8,498 bases of DNA from JBMYYE01 sp049609065 (GTDB taxonomy: Bacteria; Pseudomonadota; Alphaproteobacteria; Rhodobacterales; Rhodobacteraceae): the NCBI GenBank assembly GCA_049609065.1, contig JBMYYE010000107.1, positions 1 to 8,498 of the forward strand. The letters run 5' to 3'. The first letter of the stretch is position 1. Each line of letters begins with the position of its first letter. A program made the position numbers and the translations under genes. The notes under the pieces were generated by a model. That model made no database searches. It saw only the letters and a list, made by a program, of their open reading frames with translations, and had not been told where the DNA came from. Positions 1 to 5,182 of this stretch are shown here, piece after piece.

Positions 1-35
1 TCTTTCGCTTCTTCATTGTAGATCGTCTCTTTCAT
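1..35 (-). CDS. Possible start of a second island gene (partial, runs off the window)
   Basis: Downstream of the OLD nuclease stop, an ATG at 35-33 opens a frame reading MKETIYNEEAK before the window ends. An AAGGTGG stretch, close to the Shine-Dalgarno consensus, ends 8 bases before the ATG. The gap from the nuclease stop is 45 bases, which fits a second gene of an operon. I do not recognise the eleven residues. The ATG is in the same frame as the nuclease and no stop lies between the amber codon and the edge, so this may instead be the severed C-terminal part of the nuclease. Too little is visible to decide. Confidence 0.25.
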   Translation of the reverse strand, partial: MKETIYNEEAK

Positions 36-80
36 CTGTCGATCCACCTTAGCAACTGGTCCGAAATCCCGCGACCACCT

Positions 81-1718
81 CTACTGCTTGCGGGCTTCGG
101 GCGTCTTGCCAGAGATATTAAATTGTGTCTCGATTGTTCCATGCTTCCAAACCCAGATGCCTGACATGCGGCAATCCGCGTGGACAGCTTGCATACGGTC
201 TTCGCTGCCTGCGTCTTGGGCATATAGTGCAAAGCAATCAGCCGCCGTTGTGTTCCCATTTCTTTTGGGGAGCCCGTCATCGCCTCTTGTTATATCACTA
301 TGGTTCGCAAAAAATGTTTTGGCATTCTCCAATTCCCCATCAGGAAGAAGGGTCTTACGCTGTTTATATATGTAGTCTAAATCGGCGAGGATAAATGTTG
401 AAAACCCCATCGCGTTAAGGATTTCTTTGGCGTTTTTTAAATTAGGGGAACCGCCCACGGAAATAGCGGCAACACCATCAAAAGCCATAGAATGTCTATG
501 ATAGGTTTCATAAGCTTTTGGAATAAGAATGTTTTCGGTTTTCCCCTCCATCAACAACACCTTATCAGAAAAGAGGAACTCTGATGCATTATGGAGCTCA
601 AATATAACATCTGTTTGATGTTGATGGTTTGCCATTATTGATTGGATCGTTGTACGCATTGTAGGGAGCGTATGGCTCCCTTTCTTGACATCTTTGCGGA
701 AGATGAGTGTGTTTTTGATATTTTCTTGCTTTATCATACTGGCAGAGTGGGTGGTGAAGACGACCTGATAACCATTTGTGGTGAGATCGCGTAAAGCAAT
801 GCGAACGGTTTCTATAGCTTGGGGGTGGAGGTATAATTCAGGCTCATCAATGAGCAATAAGGTTGTTTGAGCTGAGCCACCATTTTGTAGCGTAGATAGA
901 TGCTTAATAAGGGCCATTTGCAATGAACGCTGCGCGCCGTGCCCCATGGACGCTACGTCCCGATGCTCACCGTTTTCTTTCAACTTTAGGGTGGCACTTT
1001 TAAATACATCCGTGAACTCAGGTATAGGAATTTCAATCGTTGGCGATAGGCCAGGGAAAAAATCATTTAGTGCATCGCCGATGCCTTTGTCCGCTTGTTC
1101 AAGATCTGCATCTCGGTTCTTACCGTCAGATGAAATTTGTTCTTTAATATCTGAAAGCGCATCTGAAATATCCTTGGAATATTTGCTATTAAGGCTCGGT
1201 AATATATCTTTTAGAAGGCGCCCAATGGTGGACGTGGCGGAGTTCTTACTTGTGTCTTCCGCCGCATTATCCATTGCCTTTATGAGTATTGGTTCAGGGA
1301 GTAATGCTTTTATCGCATTATCTATTCCAGATGGATTTGCGTTCCATTCTTCATCCTCCCCCCTTAGGAACAATTTGATTTCAACTGCTTTGGATGATGG
1401 GGATGGTTGGATGCGACGAATAGTAAGGGAGGCATCGATTACATAAGCCTCAATAGCGTTTCGGTGCTTTTTGTCGATGCCACCCAACACATCTTTGCTT
1501 ATGCCGTCGATTTTCATTGTAACTTCTACAGGTTGATCTGGGGTATTGAAGTCGTTCTCTGTAAGAGTAGATTTTTTGAGGCACCATTGTATCGCCTGTA
1601 GTAGGTTCGATTTCCCCGTATTGTTGCGTCCGACGATTGGAGTGCATGGATTTAATTCAAAGGATTGATCTAAGATTGATCTAAAGTTTTTTACGGATAC
1701 AGAGGAAATGGTATGCAT
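81..1718 (-). CDS. OLD-family ATP-dependent endonuclease (ABC-type ATPase plus TOPRIM)
   Basis: A 545-residue protein with the two-part layout of OLD nucleases. The ABC-type ATPase has Walker A GRNNTGKS at 30-37, an ABC-signature-like stretch near 257-265 (SMGHGAQRS), Walker B LLLIDEPE at 287-294 and the H-loop histidine at 324 (TTHSA). A region at about 130-240, between Walker A and the signature, probably holds the dimerisation insert. The C-terminal TOPRIM domain shows MEGKTE at 390-395 (Glu391), VGG at 421-423, DLD at 446-448 and a late GTIE at 528-531. These are the metal-binding residues of a TOPRIM nuclease, so the protein looks catalytically intact. Family members cut or nick DNA and several act in phage defence, alone (class 1, such as P2 Old) or with a partner (class 2, such as GajA of Gabija). 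No partner is visible upstream; the downstream side is cut off. ATG 1718 is preceded by AAGG at a 7-base spacing. The gene is AT-rich compared with trpS and murJ, suggesting transfer. Specific target and activity are unknown. Confidence 0.88.
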   Translation of the reverse strand: MHTISSVSVKNFRSILDQSFELNPCTPIVGRNNTGKSNLLQAIQWCLKKSTLTENDFNTPDQPVEVTMKIDGISKDVLGGIDKKHRNAIEAYVIDASLTIRRIQPSPSSKAVEIKLFLRGEDEEWNANPSGIDNAIKALLPEPILIKAMDNAAEDTSKNSATSTIGRLLKDILPSLNSKYSKDISDALSDIKEQISSDGKNRDADLEQADKGIGDALNDFFPGLSPTIEIPIPEFTDVFKSATLKLKENGEHRDVASMGHGAQRSLQMALIKHLSTLQNGGSAQTTLLLIDEPELYLHPQAIETVRIALRDLTTNGYQVVFTTHSASMIKQENIKNTLIFRKDVKKGSHTLPTMRTTIQSIMANHQHQTDVIFELHNASEFLFSDKVLLMEGKTENILIPKAYETYHRHSMAFDGVAAISVGGSPNLKNAKEILNAMGFSTFILADLDYIYKQRKTLLPDGELENAKTFFANHSDITRGDDGLPKRNGNTTAADCFALYAQDAGSEDRMQAVHADCRMSGIWVWKHGTIETQFNISGKTPEARKQ

Positions 1719-1722
1719 AATT

Positions 1723-1756
1723 TTACCTTATAGTGAATAGGTCCACTATAAGGTAA
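1723..1756. repeat. Perfect 13-bp inverted repeat with 8-bp spacer at the OLD gene start
   Basis: The left arm TTACCTTATAGTG (1723-1735) and right arm CACTATAAGGTAA (1744-1756) are exact reverse complements. They are separated by an asymmetric 8-base spacer, AATAGGTC. Arm centres are 21 bp apart, about two helical turns, so two subunits would lie on one face of the DNA. On the minus strand the first arm carries a good -10 hexamer and the second carries the AAGG ribosome binding site, so a bound protein would block the nuclease promoter. The 13-8-13 layout is also that of loxP and FRT. No T-run follows on either strand, so it is not an intrinsic terminator. Operator is the preferred reading, recombination site the alternative. 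Confidence 0.85.
1726..1729 (-). promoter_or_regulatory. Ribosome binding site of the OLD gene, inside the inverted repeat
   Basis: AAGG at 1729-1726 stands 7 bases before ATG 1718, supporting that start. It lies in the downstream arm of the 13-bp inverted repeat. In any transcript reading through from trpS, the upstream arm could pair with it and hide it, whereas a transcript starting at the promoter proposed here would lack the upstream arm and remain open. Confidence 0.55.
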
Positions 1757-1772
1757 TGTGTTTGTTGGTCTA
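1745..1772 (-). promoter_or_regulatory. Candidate sigma70-type promoter of the OLD gene
   Basis: On the minus strand TAGACC (1772-1767, four of six matches to TTGACA) is followed after 16 bases by TATAGT (1750-1745, five of six matches to TATAAT). Transcription would start near 1738, inside the spacer of the inverted repeat, leaving a leader of about 20 bases. The -10 lies in one arm of the repeat, as expected for a repressible promoter. The -35 begins 8 bases after the trpS stop codon, so the gene could be expressed independently of trpS. Confidence 0.45.
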
Positions 1773-1780
1773 TGCTTAAT

Positions 1781-2827
1781 TTAAGACCTGATCATGCCCA
1801 TGATATCATAGGTTTTCTTTAAAATCGGCTGTGCGATTTCATTGGCTTTGCGGCCACCATCGCCCAAGATGCGATCAATTTCCGAAGGATCTTGCATGAG
1901 CCGCGCCATTTCCGTGGAAATCGGCGACAGTTTTTCAACGGCCAATTCCGCAAGCATCGGCTTGAATTCTGAGAACTGCTTGCCACCGACATCCGCCAAA
2001 ACCGCGTTGACGCTCATATCGGAGAGACCGGCATAAATATTAACGAGGTTCCGCGCCTCGGCGCGACCTTCAAGGCCGTCCACCTCTGATGGCAAAGCCT
2101 CAGGATCGGTTTTCGCTTTGCGGATCTTTTTAGAAATAGCATCTGCGTCATCGGTCATGTTGATGCGGCTCAAATCCGATGGGTCGGATTTTGACATCTT
2201 CTTTGACCCGTCGCGCAAACTCATGACCCGCGTGGCGGCCCCTTCAATCACCGGTTCGGTGATTGGAAAGAAATCGACACCAAAATCATTGTTAAATTTG
2301 GTGGCAATGTCACGGGTGAGTTCGAGATGCTGTTTTTGATCTTCGCCCACAGGCACATGGGTCGCATGATAAACCAAAATATCCGCCGCCATCAGGCTTG
2401 GATATGCAAAAAGCCCAACAGAGGCGTTTTCGCGGTTTTTGCCAGCCTTATCTTTGAACTGCGTCATTCGGTTGAGCCAGCCCATGCGCGCCACACAATT
2501 AAAAGCCCATCCAAGTTCGGCATGGGCGGAGACTTGGGACTGATTGAAGAGGATGGATTTTTTAGGATCAAGACCAGAGGCGATAAAACCTGCCGCCAAT
2601 TCGCGCGTCGCATGGCGCAGATCATCGGGATTTTGCCAAACGGTGATCGCGTGCAGATCCACCATACAGTAGATTGTTTCAATTCCAGTTTCTTGCATTT
2701 CAACAAACCGTTTGATCGCGCCTAGATAATTGCCAAGCGTGAGGCTCCCTGAGGGTTGAATGCCTGAAAATACCCGAGGGGTGAAAGACGCGTCGGGGGC
2801 TGTCGGTGTTTGGACCACCTTTGACAT
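1781..2827 (-). CDS. trpS: Tryptophanyl-tRNA synthetase
   Basis: A class I aminoacyl-tRNA synthetase that charges tRNA-Trp with tryptophan using ATP in the cytoplasm. From the chosen ATG it is 348 residues, within the usual 330-350. The HIGH-equivalent stretch is TLGNYLG at 30-36, in the typical TrpRS setting SGIQPSG before it. AADIL at 147-151 supplies the Asp that reads the indole nitrogen in the family, VPVGEDQKQHLEL lies near 158-170, and the KMSKS loop is exact at 210-214. The frame can be extended to a TTG at 2839, but that TTG overlaps the GGAG Shine-Dalgarno (2837-2834), which sits 6 bases before ATG 2827, so the ATG is preferred. It is divergent from the rhomboid-like gene and followed by the OLD gene after 62 bases with no obvious terminator between. 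Confidence 0.97.
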   Translation of the reverse strand: MSKVVQTPTAPDASFTPRVFSGIQPSGSLTLGNYLGAIKRFVEMQETGIETIYCMVDLHAITVWQNPDDLRHATRELAAGFIASGLDPKKSILFNQSQVSAHAELGWAFNCVARMGWLNRMTQFKDKAGKNRENASVGLFAYPSLMAADILVYHATHVPVGEDQKQHLELTRDIATKFNNDFGVDFFPITEPVIEGAATRVMSLRDGSKKMSKSDPSDLSRINMTDDADAISKKIRKAKTDPEALPSEVDGLEGRAEARNLVNIYAGLSDMSVNAVLADVGGKQFSEFKPMLAELAVEKLSPISTEMARLMQDPSEIDRILGDGGRKANEIAQPILKKTYDIMGMIRS

Positions 2828-2833
2828 TTTATT

Positions 2834-2837
2834 CTCC
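2834..2837 (-). promoter_or_regulatory. Ribosome binding site that fixes the trpS start
   Basis: GGAG at 2837-2834 is followed by AATAAA and then ATG 2827, an ideal spacing of 6 bases. A longer reading from TTG 2839 would place the start codon on top of this site and has no comparable site upstream. Confidence 0.7.
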
Positions 2838-2866
2838 AATCAATGTCTGGATTTCTGATGTCAAAA

Positions 2867-2895
2867 CGCTTACCCACAGGGGGAATAAACGTCAA
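2867..2895 (-). promoter_or_regulatory. Weak candidate promoter for trpS in the divergent intergenic region
   Basis: The 84 bases between the trpS ATG and the rhomboid-like ATG must serve both directions. On the minus strand TTGACG (2895-2890, five of six) is followed by 17 bases and TAAGCG (2872-2867), which matches the -10 consensus poorly. A second TTGACA occurs at 2864-2859 without a good -10. No convincing promoter was found for the plus-strand gene. Confidence 0.25.
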
Positions 2896-2911
2896 CTGAA
2901 TTGGATGGATC

Positions 2912-3613
2912 ATGCCTAATCGCCATGCTGAATTGGACCCAAATGCCCCGCCTGTGAACCCTCTTCCTTGGCCGGTCTTGGGGCTTGCGGGGATCATGTT
3001 TGTGATCGAATTGGCGTTCATGCTTGGGGCAGAGGGCATCATCGGCGGCGCGCAGGCGGTGGGCTGGCGGTTGGCCGCTATGCAAGAATACGCGTTTTCG
3101 GACACGGCCTTTAATTGGATGTTTGAAACGGGGCGTTACCCCTTGGATGTGCTGCAACGGTTCGTCACCTATAGCTTTGTGCATTTTAGCTTCACCCATG
3201 CGCTTTTTGCGATCGTGATCTTGTTGGCGATTGGCAAAGCGGTCGGCAATGTCTTGTCGCCCGTTGCGATTTTGCTGGTGTTCTTTGGCGCCTCCATTGG
3301 CGGTGCGGCGCTTTATGGGGCGGTTTATGACACGCGCCAAGCGTTGGCTGGGGCCTACACGGGCGATTACGGGTTGATCGGCGCATTTACCTATCTTTTG
3401 ATGGTGAATTTGGCCGCTGCGGGGGCCAATAAATACCAAGCTTTCACGTTTATCGGCATGCTCATGGGTATTCGGATGCTCTTTGCGCTCGTATTTGGCG
3501 GGAGCCCGGATTGGATTGCTGATGTTGCAGGTTTTGCCATTGGCTTTGGCTTAACCATTTTCTTGGCGCCTGGGGGCTGGAATTTGTTTTTGGCACAAAT
3601 TCGGCGGCGCTAA
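2912..3613 (+). CDS. Rhomboid-fold membrane protein, probably without protease activity
   Basis: A 233-residue protein with about six membrane segments (roughly 20-40, 84-112, 117-138, 152-171, 176-196, 201-220) and a short proline-rich N-terminal tail. The fold looks like a rhomboid: a loop after TM1 with GWR at 51-53, FVTYSFVHFSFTHALF at 84-99 resembling the TM2 region with His91 and His96, GLIGAFTYL at 154-162 like the TM4 catalytic helix, and ADVAGFAIGF at 203-212 like the TM6 helix. The catalytic GxSG appears as GAYTG (147-151), with Tyr at the serine position when aligned on GLIGA, and the TM6 histidine appears as Asp204. Database pipelines would probably call it a rhomboid intramembrane serine protease; a pseudoprotease role such as binding or chaperoning membrane clients is more likely. 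The Shine-Dalgarno before ATG 2912 is weak. It is divergent from trpS and convergent with murJ, 23 bases apart. Confidence 0.75.
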   Translation: MPNRHAELDPNAPPVNPLPWPVLGLAGIMFVIELAFMLGAEGIIGGAQAVGWRLAAMQEYAFSDTAFNWMFETGRYPLDVLQRFVTYSFVHFSFTHALFAIVILLAIGKAVGNVLSPVAILLVFFGASIGGAALYGAVYDTRQALAGAYTGDYGLIGAFTYLLMVNLAAAGANKYQAFTFIGMLMGIRMLFALVFGGSPDWIADVAGFAIGFGLTIFLAPGGWNLFLAQIRRR

Positions 3614-3614
3614 G

Positions 3615-3636
3615 TGCCAGTGGTGAATTGCCAGTG
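3615..3636. repeat. Short direct repeat between convergent genes
   Basis: TGCCAGTG occurs at 3615-3622 and again at 3629-3636, separated by 6 bases (period 14). It fills nearly all of the 23-base gap between the rhomboid-like stop and the murJ stop. No terminator hairpin with a T-run is visible in this gap. It may be a small duplication without function. Confidence 0.5.
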
Positions 3637-5181
3637 CTAGGCCCCACGTTTAAAGGATGATTTAAGCTCGCGAAGGGAAAAGGCCCGAAAGAGCGATCCA
3701 AAAATGGCATAGGCCACGATGCCTGTGCTCACCAATAAAAAGAGCGCGAGATATCGCCACCCCGGCAAACCAAAAATTGGCCCCAATGCAAGCTGCGCTA
3801 GATAAAGCGCCCCGCCCATAGCCGCGGAGGCAAAGCACATCCGCCAAATACGTGTGCGCGCCCGCGCATCAATTCGCGCTACATCGCCAAATTTTCGCGC
3901 GCCCGCCCATAAAAGCGCAACCATCATCCACCCCGCAAGCGTCGTTCCCAAGGCAGCTGCCAAGAACCCGATGGAGGAGGCGAGGCCAATAGCCACAGCC
4001 GCATTCACTACAAGTGCGACAAGTGCATAGTAAAACGGGCGCTTGGTGTCTTCACGGGCGAAAAACAACGGTTGCAGGGTTTTTTGCAATACGAAAGCCG
4101 GCAAGCCCAACCCGTAAATGAGCACGGCTGCCGCGGTGGCCGCGGTGTCATCTGCGGTAAATGCGCCGCGTTGAAAGAGGACCTCAATAAGAGGCACAGG
4201 GATCAACACCAATGCAAGGGTCGAAGGCAAAACAAGGGCCATCGACATTTCTGTAGCGCGTGAAAAGGCGTCTTTGCCGCCTGCATCATTTCCTGATTGA
4301 AGCTGGCGCGACAATTCCGGCAAAAGCACGATCCCGACCGCAATGCCAACCACGCCCAAAGGCAGTTGGTACAATCGATCCGCGTTGTAGAGCCATGATA
4401 CGGCCCCATCAAAATAGCTCGCAACCTGACGCCCGATTAAAAGGTTGATTTGCACAACACCGCCGGCAAGCGCTGCGGGCGCGGCAATCAAGGTGAGCTT
4501 CTTCAACTCAGGCGTCCAGCGCGGCAAGCGCGGAGTAAGCGCAAAACCTGTCTGTTTGGCGGCCCACCAGACGAGCGCCATCTGCGCAAGCCCAGCAAGG
4601 GGTACGGCCCAGATCAAAGCCCAGCCAATATCGCGCCCCATGCTCCATGCGACAAAAATAAAGATTACAAAAATAACATTGAGCAAAACCGGCGCGGCGG
4701 CAGCGGCGGCATATTTTCGGTTTGCGTTTAAAACACCTGACAAAAGTGCGGCAAGCGAGATGAAGAAAATATAGGGAAATGCCACACGCCCAAAGGCGAC
4801 GGTGAGGTCAAATTGTTCTTGCCCTGCAAAGCCTGATGCCATCGCGTAAACCAAAGCGGGCATGAAAATTTGCGCAATAATAGTGAGCAAAATAAGGATA
4901 AATGCCAGCCCTGAAAAAGCGTCTCGGGCGAAATCCGCAGGGTGATCGCCGCTTTCGAGTTTTTTAGAAAACAACGGCACAAACGCCATGTTAAACGCGC
5001 CTTCAGCAAAGAAGCGGCGAAACAGGTTTGGCAAAGAAAAGGCAATGACAAAGGCTTGGTGCATGGGGCCCGTGCCAAGGAAGCTTGCGATGAGAATGTC
5101 ACGCACGAAGCCCAAGACGCGGCTGGCCAAAGTCCAGAATCCAACAGTGAAAAAGCCACCCAAGAGCCGCGATTTTGCCAT
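3637..5181 (-). CDS. murJ: Lipid II flippase MurJ (MviN family)
   Basis: Inner-membrane transporter of the MOP superfamily that moves undecaprenyl-linked lipid II from cytoplasm to periplasm for peptidoglycan synthesis. It has 514 residues, normal for the family, and is almost wholly hydrophobic, consistent with 14 membrane helices. Family landmarks are SRVLGFVRD at 20-28, PNLFRRFFAEGAFN at 51-64 and YNADRLYQLP at 265-274. Arg21, Arg27 and Arg269 correspond to the cavity arginines 18, 24 and 270 of the E. coli protein. The residue matching E. coli Asp39 is Gln42 here. ATG 5181 begins one base after the glnD stop (TGA, T, ATG) and its Shine-Dalgarno GGAG lies in the end of glnD, 6 bases before the start, so translational coupling is likely. 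A 9-bp tandem duplication (4130-4147) adds alanines and threonines in frame. The gene ends 23 bases from the convergent rhomboid-like gene. Confidence 0.96.
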   Translation of the reverse strand: MAKSRLLGGFFTVGFWTLASRVLGFVRDILIASFLGTGPMHQAFVIAFSLPNLFRRFFAEGAFNMAFVPLFSKKLESGDHPADFARDAFSGLAFILILLTIIAQIFMPALVYAMASGFAGQEQFDLTVAFGRVAFPYIFFISLAALLSGVLNANRKYAAAAAAPVLLNVIFVIFIFVAWSMGRDIGWALIWAVPLAGLAQMALVWWAAKQTGFALTPRLPRWTPELKKLTLIAAPAALAGGVVQINLLIGRQVASYFDGAVSWLYNADRLYQLPLGVVGIAVGIVLLPELSRQLQSGNDAGGKDAFSRATEMSMALVLPSTLALVLIPVPLIEVLFQRGAFTADDTAATAAAVLIYGLGLPAFVLQKTLQPLFFAREDTKRPFYYALVALVVNAAVAIGLASSIGFLAAALGTTLAGWMMVALLWAGARKFGDVARIDARARTRIWRMCFASAAMGGALYLAQLALGPIFGLPGWRYLALFLLVSTGIVAYAIFGSLFRAFSLRELKSSFKRGA

Positions 5182-5182
5182 A

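Noticed and set aside
663..683. Terminator-like hairpin (AGGGAGC, 5-base loop, GCTCCCT, then TTTCTT) on the plus strand
   Set aside because: It lies within the OLD coding region and no plus-strand gene leads into it; the short stem is explained by the codons for KGSHTLP.
946..1446. 166-codon open frame on the plus strand opposite the OLD gene
   Set aside because: It is antisense to the ATPase domain, has no recognisable domain and no clear ribosome binding site.
1..1718. Complete Gabija, retron or PARIS system
   Set aside because: Only the OLD protein is visible; no helicase, reverse transcriptase, structured RNA gene or DUF4435 partner lies within the window.
1723..1760. Inverted repeat as an intrinsic trpS terminator
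   Set aside because: The stem is AT-rich and is followed on the trpS strand by AATTATGC, not by a run of T.
2870..3439. 189-codon minus-strand frame opposite the rhomboid-like gene
   Set aside because: It has a basic, low-complexity character typical of an antisense shadow, and the plus-strand frame encodes a coherent membrane protein.
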